Shown here: in pieces, positions 34,621 through 45,839 of the stretch
Layout: every line of letters begins with the position of its first letter
How positions within the stretch are numbered: the first letter of the stretch is position 1
NCBI RefSeq assembly: GCF_018873765.1
Contig: NC_057925.1
Span: forward strand, 45,043,010-45,107,009
DNA: 64,000 nt
Direction: 5' to 3'
DNA from: Telopea speciosissima
Taxonomy: Eukaryota > Streptophyta > Magnoliopsida > Proteales > Proteaceae
Translations under genes and position numbers: made by a program
The notes under the pieces: generated by a model
The model's input: the letters and a program-made list of their open reading frames with translations, nothing else
Database searches by the model: none
Told to the model about the DNA's origin: nothing

Positions 34621-35198
34621 TGCTAATTTGTATATTTAAGATTTCAATCTAATGAATCTTATGGGGCCTGACTAGTCAACACAAGGTGTGATCCTAAGGC
34701 TAATGTTTTAATCAGATTTCAGACCTAAGATTAATGTTTTAATCAAATTTCAGAGGCTGATCTAATGGCTCTCATTGAAGCAGTGTTCAAAATCTGTAGT
34801 ACACCAGTGGGGCGTCAGAAGATGTCATAATAGATTCCTTTTTAAGCCTTTCTATAGATCGGAATTTATGACATAGGTTTTGGAGGCCTTAAAGCTCGAT
34901 TTTAGAGTCCCCCTCCCCCTCCATAATTTTGCGAGATCTCGTGTTGTCAGAATCCCCATTATAGCTTTCTATGCACAAATATTAATTAAAGATTTCTTCA
35001 AATAGAAGGTAATTTGGTCAAAGGAATGATTGGGCTCCACAGGTCGGCTCAAGATTCCAAATGAACTCGGATCAGGTCCAAGGACGGTACATGTCATTAG
35101 ACCTGATCCGGACTCATTTCAAGGGGGTGGGAGAGAGACAGATTGAGGCTGGGCACAACACCTTACCCAACACAATCTGATCCTTTAGTTAAAAAAAA

Positions 35199-35738
35199 GG
35201 GGTAAATTTCACGGACACCCCCTTTAAGTATTCAATATGTCACGGGCATATCATATTTGGTCAAAATATCAACCTTCCCCCCTGACGTTAAGTAGGGTTA
35301 CCACTCAGAGTTGAATGTCCATTTTACCCCCTTAGTTATTTAAATAAAAAACCCTAATTCCATCTTAAATAAAAAGCCCTAATTCCATCATCTTCCCTAT
35401 TCTGCCAAATACCACCGTCTTCTTTTTAGGAAAATGAAACCCAAAAATGTTCATTCTTTCTTTCGTTTTTCTAAAATAAAATTAAGGATCCTAAAAGTTT
35501 TTCTTATTTTTTGTACCGAGCTAGCTCATTGTACATCAAGATCGATGGCATAAACATCAAATAGCTGAAACGATAGAGCGATTATTTATCCAAAGAACGA
35601 ATGCAATTATACACAACTTAAAGATTCTTTTGTAGCGAAAAAACTACAGGAACTTTGTAGATTAACAATACATACCATTGAAGCTAGAGTCCTCAGTTTA
35701 GATTTTATCTAGTAAAACAGCAACAAGAAGAAGTAGAA

Positions 35739-35783
<45 letters not shown>

Positions 35784-36622
35784 GATTGGAAATATACAGG
35801 GGAACTGTGAAGTGGAATCTGAATTTATCTATTACAAGTTACAATAAATGATTTGGGAATCAGCTTCAGAAAAGGAACTTTCAACCAAAAAGCTTCGAGT
35901 GGAAATGCAACAAATAGAATTATTGGAATACGCATAGATTTGTAGAAAATTTGTATACACTCTATTTGAGCAGCACTTTTTAAAGTTCAAGGAAGAACCA
36001 GAAAAAGAAGATCCAGACAGGATCAACCAAAAATCGTGGAAAAGCTTCGAAGATAAAAACAAATCAACTTGAAATTTTTGAGACTGCGAAAATAGAAGTA
36101 GAATGCTCGCAACTCTGAGAATCCTACTTCCTACCTTCAGCGACCGAAAAATCTACCAGAGTAAATTAAATATCGAGATCCTTGGTTACAAAACTCAGAT
36201 CAAAACCATCCGAAGTGGCTAGAAAATGAACGGAACCATAGAAACCGAGCTTCGAATACTCTGAAAAATGACTTCTCTTCTCTCTGTGTCTCGTTTTCTC
36301 AGACACCCTTCCGCAAAATCGAAGCAAAAATGGTGCCTTGCAGAGCCCCTTCCCTGTTCTTGCTTCTTCCGCCTCCAGACCATGGAAGACGATGAAGAGA
36401 ATGATTGGTCTTTGGGGTTTAACCCTTAAGGGTATTATGGGAAGTTCACCCTATGGTAAGGGTAATTTCATCATTATAAAATAATTAACAGGCATTTAAC
36501 TGCACAGACCTAACCTAGTGAACTAAGTTGAAATATAATCATAAAATAAGGACAATCTTTGATATTTTTTCAAAGTTAAAGATGTCCATTACATATTGAA
36601 TACTTACAGGGGGTGTCCATGA
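35199..36622. mobile_element. Non-autonomous Mutator-like element, ~1.4 kb
   Basis: The ends ggggtaaatttcacggacac and ccatgaaatttacccc are inverted copies, with further inverted similarity inward (tattcaatatgtcacggg against cattacatattgaatac). Flanks are taaaaaaaa and aaaaaaaaa, consistent with a 9-bp duplication in an A-run but weak evidence by itself. The core (about 35400-36430) contains a GA microsatellite and an unrecognised minus-strand frame of 76 residues. The right part ends with a 5'-UTR-like stretch near 36300-36420. Confidence 0.7.
35743..35780. repeat. (GA)n microsatellite
   Basis: About 38 bases of uninterrupted ga within the Mutator-like element. Confidence 0.9.
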
Positions 36623-36639
36623 AATTTACCCCAAAAAAA

Positions 36640-37890
36640 AACCTCTCACTTGTTAATAAGTATGATTCCATAATCCCCTCCATCCACTTGGGAATTTTAC
36701 CAAAAATAATGCTAACTTCCAATTCATGTTAGTCGTCAAATAAATGATCCCTATCCCTTAACTCTACTTAAGGCAATGCTCATGCCACCTCAGTCCAATG
36801 CATGTCATTTATGCCTTCATTTAGATTTTAGTTCAAATTATGATCCCAATCCCTCTTATAGGGTGGGGGATCGCTGCTAGGCTGCGTGACCCTTTTACCA
36901 ATATGGGAGCCAATGAAAGCGTGCACGGAACATGAACAAGAGTAGGAATTTTACATTTCACAGGGGTGGAGCGATCATTTTACCACCTCCTATTTTTGGG
37001 CACAGGTGCCACATAGGCTTGGTAGGGATCTTTGTTCCATGTATATCATCATCATGATCAAGCCCCTAATATTTTAGCATATCAATAAGCAGTGATCACA
37101 TGCATTGAATACCCTTTTTGTCCATTACGAAATTTTCAACTACCTAATCTCCCGTTCTATGTAGGAAAATTGAACTAGCCCCACCACCAGAAGGTGGGGT
37201 CCCCATAGAGGGAGGGGACAAGGGGGAATAATAGGTTGTCAAGCATCCGATGGGAAAGGGTCAAACAAGTGACCTCTCCCAGGACTTAGGCCAGCACTCA
37301 ACTGCGATTCACAGCCACCAACACGACAAGAGGCGCTCTCTACTCAATGACACTTAGACTACCCACATCATGTTATACTTGTAGAGTGGCTATCTTCTAA
37401 CCTTTATGTATTTGTGGGCTTTTCAAAAGCCCAATTTCTTGTAATCCATGCTATAAAGAGAAACCCACCATTCATATATCAGATTTGTTTGTGACAGATA
37501 TAATTTTGGCTGGTTAATCCATGAAGGCACCAACCACTCAAAATTTTATGAAGATGTTATTACCTTGATAAGATGCATATGAAATATTAGTAGGTGGTTA
37601 CTATGGACATGCATTTGGTATGAGCAAATTCTAACCCAAAATCATCATGCAGGCATGATATTTGTTTTTATAAAACTCATTGCCCTTAAATATTTACAAG
37701 ACATTATTTTTTTCCAGTTTTTCTTTCTTCATCGGGAAGAGAATTAATTATGATGATGAAACTCCAAATGATAAGAGTAAGACATTGGAGCAAACCAATT
37801 ATAGGAATTTATTTAGTAAGTGTATATTTTCAATAAGACCTTTTAGATTACTTATTTTCTAAAATCACTCAATGTCATCTTATTCTTTCT
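36640..37890. other. Unassigned stretch
   Basis: No gene or named element was recognised. Some phrases (catgtcatttatgcc, ggggtggagcgatcattttacc) resemble dispersed repeat sequence, without detectable boundaries. Confidence 0.3.
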
Positions 37891-37912
37891 TTTTTTTTTT
37901 TTTTTTTTTTTC

Positions 37913-38260
37913 AGTGTAGCATTAAAAGTGGAAATTTCAAAAGAATCTGACGTAAGAGTGAAGAAGAACAAAACAAAAAAAGATACTAAAGCTGCTGTGA
38001 GATTCGCCATCATGAGGCCGGAAGACTTCAAAAAAGTAAACAAACAAGAGAGAAAGAGAGGAGAGTGGTGGGAAAGAAGAGGGGAAGGAACAGTATTTAT
38101 AACGAACGGGTGGGGGAGGAGACCGGAGAGAAAGGGGTCCATTTCTCCCACTGTGATCTTATCCAGGAAAGTCCAGTTTCACTTCATCTCTTCTTTCTCT
38201 CAGTAGTGTCCCAACACAGTCGGGTTTCTCATCGATCTCTACTATCCATATTGATATGCA
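37913..38260 (-). pseudogene. Inverted partial copy of the beta-xylosidase 5' end
   Basis: On the minus strand this segment matches the xylosidase gene at 26775-30223 from about 370 bases before its ATG to roughly codon 33: ggatagtagagat, gactgtgttgggacacta, tcctcccccaccc, the TATA box, the leader ending agtcttccgg, and [20 protein letters not shown] followed by SFEIS. The start codon is at 38011-38013 (minus). Similarity stops abruptly at a 20-base or longer run of A (minus strand) at 37893-37912. The rest of exon 1 and all other exons are absent. The copy lacks about 130 bases of upstream sequence present in the functional gene. It has a TATA box and could be transcribed, but would yield only a signal peptide and short tail. 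Confidence 0.85.
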
Positions 38261-38680
38261 TAAAAATGATGACTCACCTATAATATAATTGGTTGACACG
38301 TAGCGTGAGGTTGGGTCAAAGTAGAGTCCAGATATTTCTACTTAACTCCGTTTTCCCTATTTATTTTTTTCTTTTTTCTATTTTTCTTTTTCGGTCTCTC
38401 ACCGTTTTTTAGGAATCCATGATACGTGATTGAGTTCAAAACTTCAAATAGGTAATTAAGATTATGGAAAAAGAAAAGATCTCGGTCTTGTAGCTAGGTA
38501 GTGTATATTCCACGCAGCCAATCTCATGGTCATCGGATTAGAATCATGCATGTATTAATGACCATTGATTTAATTTAAGTATTAAAAAAATACTTGATTG
38601 AATTTAATAAGATTCTTATTCTTATTTAAATATTAATTAGACAGGATCACGGTTTATATTTACCAAAATAAAACGATTAA

Positions 38681-38990
38681 CAACCGATTAATGCTGGCTA
38701 ACAATTCTATCCTTTAAAACAAGTGTGAAGAGAGAATTGTGGAAGGTAATTACAATCTACAAGGAAACTATACTAAACAATCAATCAATTAATGCTTTTG
38801 CCAACAATTCTATCTTTTAAAACAAGTGTGAAGAGAAAATTGTGGAAGGTAATTACAATCTACAAGGAAACTATATTATACAATCAACCGATTAATGCTT
38901 TTGCCAACAATTCTATCCTTTAAAACAAGTGTGAAGAGAGAATTGCATGTGGAAGGTAATTACAATCTACAAGGAAACTAACTATACAAT
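38681..38990. repeat. Three-unit minisatellite (~103 bp)
   Basis: Head-to-tail units start at 38681, 38782 and 38885 (101, 103 and 106 bases), each containing attaatgct, caattctatc, aaaacaagtgtgaagag, ggaaggtaattacaatctac and aaggaaacta. A partial fourth unit (caatcgatta) follows at 38991. The third unit has a small insertion (gcat) in gaattgcatgtgg. Confidence 0.92.
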
Positions 38991-39574
38991 CAATCGATTA
39001 ATTACTTATGTCAATTAGGGGATTCTTTCTTGAGGCAATCTCCTTTGAGTCGATTTGCTCAATCTCCTAATTAGGTACCCCAACTGTAGGGAACGTGTGA
39101 TGTTTATCTCTTATAGTCCGAAACAGCCAAACAGGGGAAGAGAGGGAAGAGGGCTGAAGGAAGAAACTTGTCCCTTCCAATGATGAAAAGAAGAGAGAAA
39201 GGGATTCAAATTCAGATTCGGATTCGGTGAGAGAATCTGACTTATCTTGACTACCTATTTCATAGCAAATCAGATTGAATGGATTCCTAAGGCTAAACAG
39301 GAGAAGTAGATGAAAGCATTACACCCCTGGTTACGTCTTGAAGAATTAAGGAGACGATGGAATGGAATGGTGAATAAGAGAAGTGCATGAGACAAACACT
39401 TGTGACATTGTAATTATTAAGGCCTAAGTGGTTGTTTCAGAGGATAATTGTGTGCAGAATCAATCGGTTCTCTTTGTGAGTAATTGAGGTCCAAGTGGTT
39501 GCAATTAATTGATTCAAAATAAGAGAGGGAGATAGGCACATAAATTAATCAGTATGTCATTACAGTTTTTGTCT

Positions 39575-39602
39575 CATTATGTTTTTTTTTTTTTTTTTTT
39601 CT
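39575..39602. repeat. Poly-T tract
   Basis: About 20 consecutive T followed by cttcttttcttgg; on the minus strand this is an oligo-A run that could be a retroposon tail. Confidence 0.5.
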
Positions 39603-39922
39603 TCTTTTCTTGGCTTTCAAACATAGCCTCAGTTCCCAACTATTGTTCAGATCATAATTAGTAAATTCGGGAACCGCATTAAAACGGTTACAGATACATA
39701 CAGTAATTAAACAGACCAGAAGACAATAATACTTTTAAAAAATCCAGCGTAATAAAATGTGCATGGCAATGATATGGTACGTGTTTAATACATGTTTAAT
39801 ACGACTATTCTGTAAGCAAAAATACAGACATATATTCACTATATAATAGACATATACACCATTCTATAAATATATTAATAATGCATCATAAAGTTATCAA
39901 AAACAAGAATTTCATTGAACTA

Positions 39923-39925
<3 letters not shown>

Positions 39926-39970
<45 letters not shown>
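39926..39970. repeat. (AT)n microsatellite
   Basis: About 42 bases of ta repeat at the boundary of the dispersed repeat that is inverted relative to 610-930; the partner also has an (AT)n run at the equivalent edge. Confidence 0.85.
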
Positions 39971-39972
<2 letters not shown>

Positions 39973-40200
39973 ATAAGGTCATTTATTAGATAACGTGAAA
40001 GCTCATGGTTGAAGATTACATAACTTCAGTAACCATGGATTGGAAGTAGGTCATGCTATCGTACACGTCACCGATAGGGCTCTCTTGCCAGATAGTCAAC
40101 CAAGCTGTTAGTCTCTCTTGAAATAAAAAGAAAGCTACAGGTTTCAAAACAAAAGGAAAGATTCAAAACAAGAGGAAAGATAGATAATATCTTCCAAAAC
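39970..40200. repeat. Dispersed repeat, inverted partner of 610-930
   Basis: It reads aagctcatggttgaagatta, ccatggattgg, gtacacgtcaccgatagggc, accaagctgttagtctc and aaagctacaggtttcaaaac, the reverse complement order of the segment at 610-930. It is next to the 3' end of the degraded LINE (minus strand). Confidence 0.65.
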
Positions 40201-41340
40201 AGGTCTCAAGTTAAGTGGTGAAGATGTTAAACCACCATGAAGATAATTGATGACGCTTCTATTAACTGACTCCAAGTGAACTCGATCAAAACCCTCTAAA
40301 AGCTACCAATATTGATGTTCTTATTGCCATAGCTAGCCTCCCCAACTGCAAAATCATTGAAAATTGTAGGAATAGATACAGCATGAAGAGGTTTCCCCTG
40401 ACAATCACAACATATAAAACCAAGTCCACCAGATGTTGAGTTTGATGGTAAACTAGCATCACAATTGATCTTCACCACACCTAAAGGAGGGGCGATCCAA
40501 GATAGCAGGTTGTTGGAAAAATCAGATATGGAACCCGATTGGATACTTGTAGTAGGTTGAGCATTATAAAACTCATTGTAAGCCGGTACATAGGCTTGAA
40601 TAACCTCTTCAGGAGTTCAACTCCATCACCAAAACACTACATCATTCCTTGCTTGCAAATAAAAGTGCAGTGAAAAATCAACGATCTCCTTGTCATCTTA
40701 TCATGTAGTGAGAAGGATCCCAATGTTGAATCCACCAGTGCAAAGAAGGGTCATCTCGAGGTGTTATAACAATACCAAGTGCACTTCCAATCCAAATCGC
40801 CCGATTAAATGAAGAAACCATCTACTGGTATATTTTGGCTTCGAAGTGCATCTAATGTTGCAACACCTGAGGCACAAGCTCTCCACAAAAATCTTTGAAT
40901 CTTCTGGAAGGTCTTGGAATTTCAGATGTCTAAACAATCTCAAACCTCTTAATCAACTCCCTTCTTCTCTTATTGCAAAAGGATTTTCTACCACTTCATT
41001 ATTACCCATTCCAAAAACAATCTCAAACTCTTTAAGAACTCGATTTCATTCTCACTTTATCCAATGCCTCTATATCTCCAAGTGTCGTAAGGAATCTCAA
41101 ACTCTGAATGTTGGACTTTCATATATATTAGTCAACCTCTATCTGGTCTCATTACAATTTTCTCACTTTAAACAACTATCTTCTCTTCTCTAACCTAGAA
41201 ATCCAGACTATAGCCAGGGCCGGCCCTCTAGATCTGAGGCCGGCTCAGGTTCAAGTAAGAGAACATTCTCGTATGCCCCTAAATCTACCTGGTGGAATCT
41301 ACTTTATGGATTCCATCAGGTCGGCTCAAGGACATACAAG

Positions 41341-41622
41341 TGTTAGAAAAACAACGCCCCAAATGGCGATTTTACAAAAGAAAAACAAAGAGAAAGAGAA
41401 GAACAAACACACAAGACAAGATTTACGTGGTTCGTCCCCAAAATGAAAGGTTACATCAACGGCCAAGTGATAGAACGAGTCCACTATTTCTGTGAAGTAA
41501 ATACAAACTTCCACTCTCACATCTCTCAAAGAGATAACAACATTATATAAGAAAACCCTAACCCAGAAAGTACAAAACTGTCCCTAAAAACCCACCCGAT
41601 CCGGTTCAGAGCTGAACCAACA
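41341..41622 (-). repeat. Possible solo LTR (282 bp)
   Basis: TG...CA bounded segment; on the minus strand it begins tgttggttcagctctgaac, contains a TATA-like tatataatgttg and the phrase aaccacgtaaatcttgtct, and ends ttctaaca, the usual style of a short plant copia or TRIM LTR. It lies inside LINE sequence. No 5-bp duplication was found, so the call is tentative. Confidence 0.45.
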
Positions 41623-41691
41623 TAGGGCGAATTCGGATTCCTTATGACAACCAGTATCATTACGCTTCCACCACCACCAATAACAGAATCG

Positions 41692-41858
41692 TTATCCTCT
41701 CCTGTTATAGCACGGTGCTGTTACACATCATGCGGCGCTGCAGAGGTCATGCGGTGCTGCAGAAGTCATGCGGCACAACGGACCCCACATGGTGCACATC
41801 GCCTCTGCAGCCGCCGCACGATGTGTTACAACACCGTGCTGTAATAGGAGAGGATAAA
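41692..41858. mobile_element. Fold-back MITE with ~55-bp arms
   Basis: The arm ttatcctctcctgttatagc, cacggtgctgttacacatc, gcggcgctgcagagg (41692-41746) is inverted at 41803-41858 (cctctgcagccgccg through ggagaggataa) with a few mismatches. The loop has two more copies of tcatgcggtgctgcag-like sequence. A 19-base direct repeat (attcggattccttatgaca at 41631, attcagattccttatgaca at 41883) brackets the region, possibly from its insertion or a local duplication. Confidence 0.7.
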
Positions 41859-42859
41859 AATGCCAACTAACATGATGCACGGATTCAGATTCCTTATGAC
41901 ATAATTCACATCTTGACAACATCTGGATGCCTTTAAGGAAAAATAAGTCATCCACCGGAAGCTTCCCATACATCAAACGCCAACCGATAGATAAAAGTCT
42001 AGATAGAAGATTATTGTTCCAAATAATAGGAGCCCACAACACCTTAAGGTTCTTCACATAAAGCTCATCCCAAGCAGATTTGACAGTAAAAAGCCCTTTG
42101 GTAGATAAACTCCAAAAGTGAATTTCTTCAGAGTCCTGGGACGGGAGCTTAATCTTCCTTTCAGCCGAAAATGTATTACTTAGGAAAACTGAAGAAACCA
42201 AGGGGAAATGCCATTGACAGTCGAAATAAAATCAGCGACTTCAGTATTCCTCTGTCGAAAGAGGGACGAATCAAGGCTTGATGATTCAACAATAGATAGC
42301 TCACTCAGCCATTTATCATTCCAAAAATTGATCTTCTCTCCATTATCCACTACCTACCTCTCCTTCTTAACAATAAAGGACCAGACCTTTTCACACCTTG
42401 CCAGATTGAAGAAGACTTGTAACTCATTCTAAAAGACGCCAAAACTATTAAGAAATCTGGCACGGAAAAAATCTACTCATAGTATTGTCATTCTGCAAGG
42501 CTAACTTACACCGTAAGACTTTGTTCACATTAAGAAGGTGCCAAATGCCTAAACCTTTTGTAGATTTGGTCCTACACACCATCCCATTTAACAATCACCG
42601 ATTTACCAAATTCCACAGTTCCAAACCAGATGAAATTTCTCACCTATTTCTTTGTAACCTTCACCAGAGATGCCGGCCATCAATACATAGAAAAGTGATG
42701 GATTCGAATCCTAGGGATTACAGATCTAACTGGCTCCACTCTGCCTGCAAGGGAAAGAAGCTTTCTTTTCCATTCCAACATTCGACTCTTGAATTTATCA
42801 ATCAATACTCACATTTAAGAATTGGTACTATATACTCACTTTCTTTCTAAATAGCTAAC

Positions 42860-44020
42860 TGTTGTTTATTTTCCTTTTATTTTTTTCCCTTTAAAGTGAT
42901 TAGAAGCCTTCAGTTCAAAAGGGTTATGGTGGACCCTGTGGACAACGAAAAATAGAGCATGATTGCAATAGCTTCTTTAGTGGATCTTGATAAAGAACAT
43001 TTTAAGCTTTGTTTGGACATTTAAATGCCAAATTGATTTTCAGAATCCTAGAGTTTGAAGGACTGTCATGGTTTGATTTCCTTTGTTTTCCGCCAATTGA
43101 TGACCCAAAAATTGTAGAGTCAAAAATTTGTCCGGCCTCCTCTTAACTGAAAGAAAATCCGACGAAGGACTTTAAGAATCTGTTCTAGGCATCATAGAGG
43201 GGGAGGTTATAAGCATCTACATCTTAAAATTTTCGACCGAATAAAGAAAAAACAGAGTGGACTTGTGACCATAGAATACAAGCTCTAATCAAAATCAATA
43301 ACATTATTTACATATAACTGAGACACAAAATACATGAACTGTGTTCATACATACTATGCTTCTTATCAACTGTTAATAAACTTACTTAGCCATTTAAGAT
43401 CTTATCCAAATCAATTAAATTACAGGTTTGAGTAATTACATTATAAGAAAAGATGACATCAAGCAACATAGTTACGATCAATCCAAAAAATAAAACAGAA
43501 ATCCAAGCTCCAACTTTTGAACCGTCTATTAATCACTATCTTCTGAAGTACTGCAATTTTTTAGCATGTAGTAAACCTCCACATCCTGCAAGAAAAATAC
43601 CTCATTAGCATTTCTTGCAAGTGTTGCAACAACAGCAATACAGCCCCAGATAAAACCACAGTCAATATTGATTTTTATGAAGCTCTGTTGAAGATTAAAT
43701 CTTGATTAAATAATCCACAATAAGAAAGAGAAAAATGACAATGTTAGGATTGTTTGTTCAAGCTTATTTATGTTCTTTAGCAATAGTTAAGTTACATCCA
43801 TCAAAATATGGGTCTCTATACTTTTATAATTCATTGCGTGAAAAGTTACAGGTGCAATATATCTGGAGAAAGTTTTGAGGCTAGATCAAAGATATTACTT
43901 TAGATCCACAAACCAATGCTCATTAGACTCCATGGTTGAGTGACACAAAACTGTCAATGGCTAGTACAAATACTTAGCTTGACCCTTTACCTAAAGCCAA
44001 AAAAAATTACATTTTGGCCG
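42860..44020. other. Unassigned stretch
   Basis: AT-rich DNA without recognisable coding or repeat structure. A short purine/pyrimidine-balanced block near 43545-43700 could be an exon relic but was not identified. Confidence 0.3.
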
Positions 44021-44032
44021 GGAAAAAAAGAA

Positions 44033-45474
44033 GGGTAATTTCCACGGACCTCCCCTAAAGAATGGCCAAATACCAGGCACCTCCCCTGACGCTTGAATTT
44101 GGACTCCCGTGCCCCCTGCTGTTAACGGTGTCAAATAAAAAGTTGAAATGACCATATTACCCTTGTATATAAAATAAAAGAGAATACATTCTCTTCTGCT
44201 AACAAAGAGAACTTGTTAGCAGAGAGCTCGAGTGAAGAAGGGGGAGGGAGAAGGCAAAATCTAGAAATTCTTCACGCCATTGATGAAGATGAAGCTTCAT
44301 ATGCTGAAACCAAAGCTCGAAGAAGAAATCTGAAGCGCCAATGGACCTGCAACTCACTCTGTTTTGGACCTAGAAAAACCCTAGTGTGAAAACCTGATAA
44401 TTCATTATCCTCGGACCTGCAAATCAGTCTATTTTTGACCTGCAACTCCAAGCAAGTATAATAGGTAACTCATTCATGATCATTCCCTATGCTTTATTAC
44501 TGTAAACCCATAATCCAATTGTTTCCCTCTCGTCTCTCTTCTCTCTGATATCGATGCCCTATCTGATTAGGAATTTGGAACAAGCCCCCTATCCATTTCA
44601 GAGAGCAGTGCTTGCTCAACTCCAGTTCTCCAATGGCTACTCTTCTCTCCCTCTCGTTGCCTTCACCAACCAGAGTTTCTATCCTCCATCGCTTCTCTTC
44701 ACTATTCAAGGTAAGAATACCATTTATTCCAAACTCTTCAAATTTCCAATCCCCATAACAATATTACGGTTGTTCTTCTTTACAGGGTAATCCAACTATC
44801 CAAGTAGCCTTAAAACAAGCTCATCTCAGATTCGAACACTCAAATTCCAAATAATAAAAGGAGAGAAGGAAGATCAGTAGTAGTTCTCACCTGGGCTTCT
44901 TCTTCTACATCTGCTGCTACTGAAGTAGCTTCTGATGTTCGATTTCGGCTGGACAATCTTGGGCCACAGCCTGGCTCAAGAAAGAAGGATAAGAGGAAAG
45001 GGAGGGGTCATCCTGCAGGTCAAGGGGGCAGTTGTGGGTTCGAGATGAGAGGTCAGAAATTGAGGTCTGGCTCTAGTATTCACAAAGGTTTCGAGGGTGG
45101 ACAGATGCCCCTTTACCAGCGTATCCCAAAACTCAGAGGCATTGGTGGAGGTAATCTTGGTGGGCTTTGATTTTTGTTCTTTTTTATAAATTCTTTATCC
45201 AGTGAATGAGCTCGTCGGTCGTCAGGAAGTAGCTGCAGGTTTCTGCTTCAGTGATGGTGAATGAGCTCGAGTAACGAAGGAGCTTAAAACACTTTATTTA
45301 AGGGTAGTTTCATCCATTAAGTTGCTTATGTCACCATTTTAACATTTATACTAGAGAGTGGTATTAGAGGTCTGACACCGTTAACAGCAGGGGGTGCGGG
45401 AGTCCAAATTCAAGTGTCAGGGGAGGTGCCTGGTATTTGGCCATTCCTTCAGGGGAGGTCCATTGAAATTACCC
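44033..45474. mobile_element. Pack-MULE carrying the 5' part of plastid RPL15
   Basis: The ends gggtaatttccacggacctc and its inverse gaggtccattgaaattaccc are followed by long inverted similarity (gccaaataccaggcacctcc; cccctgctgttaacggtgtc). Flanking 9-mers AAAAAAGAA and AGAAAGGAA match at 7 of 9. The 1.44-kb element carries, in plus orientation, a transit-peptide exon, intron, and coding sequence of chloroplast ribosomal protein L15 up to a splice donor. No transposase is present, so mobility would depend on an autonomous relative. Confidence 0.88.
44633..45151 (+). pseudogene. RPL15: Plastid 50S ribosomal protein L15, captured 5' exons
   Basis: ATG at 44633 opens a Ser/Leu/Arg-rich plastid transit sequence (MATLLSLSLPSPTRVSILHR). 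A donor after TTCAAG (GTAAGAA near 44711) pairs with TTTACAG near 44785. The frame continues as [17 protein letters not shown] and then meets stops. A further block (about 44880-45151) reads [60 protein letters not shown], the conserved N-terminal half of bacterial-type L15, ending at a GGAG|GTAATC donor. The mature L15 C-terminal half is missing. Stop codons between the two blocks (near 44853) prevent one continuous product. The fragment lies wholly within the Pack-MULE and keeps an intron, so capture was from genomic DNA. Confidence 0.87.
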
Positions 45475-45555
45475 AGAAAGGAATTTCTTCTAGGCAGCTG
45501 CTTTGTGATGCAAAGTGGGATATTGGTCCACCTAGAAGAACACTAATAAATACTT

Positions 45556-45735
45556 GGAGAAAAGTTCTCTGTGGGGAAGTGTACCGTCCATGTCTAGACA
45601 TAGTGTGGGGCGAAATGTCTGCCCCGCCCCCTATGAAAGCCGGAAATTTTGCCCCTAAGATGCCTTTGCGCCCCCCTCTCATTGGCCCCCGCATGCACGC
45701 AGGGGCCATGCTCCCCCCACGAAGAACGGTCTCCC
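45556..45735. mobile_element. Small MITE, Mutator type
   Basis: 180 bases bounded by ggagaaaagttctctgtggg and, inverted, gggagaccgttcttcgtggg. Flanking 9-mers TAAATACTT (45547-45555) and TAAATACAT (45736-45744) match at 8 of 9. The interior is C-rich with gcccc runs. It lies 80 bases beyond the right end of the RPL15 Pack-MULE. Confidence 0.75.
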
Positions 45736-45839
45736 TAAATACATATACACAGACCAAAACTTTTTTCGTTGTTGTATTGGACAAATGCTATTTCCTTATG
45801 AATGGGAATTCAATCCCCACTTTTTAGACCAAAAATAAA

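Larger units (their letters stand above)
40280..42850 (-). pseudogene. Degraded L1-type LINE, 3' half
   Basis: Minus-strand fragments in LINE order: the end of the RT region (ELWNLVNR, stop, NGMVCRTKSTKGLGI, HLLNVNKVL; about 42490-42680), the RT zinc-binding domain zf-RVT (WSLSTKGLFTVKSAWDELYV, LSIGWRLMYGKLPVDDLFF, CELCHKESESVHHV; 41880-42201) and an RNase H domain (VKINCDASLPSNSTSGGLGF, 40296-40478). Frames are broken throughout. Later insertions split it: a fold-back element at 41692-41858 and a probable solo LTR at 41341-41622. The 5' half (endonuclease and RT core) is not visible upstream. Confidence 0.8.

Noticed and set aside
45414..45827. Overlapping open frames of 137 (plus) and 111 (minus) residues
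   Set aside because: They cross the right end of the RPL15 Pack-MULE and the adjacent MITE; no family similarity, and inverted-repeat sequence explains the openness on both strands.
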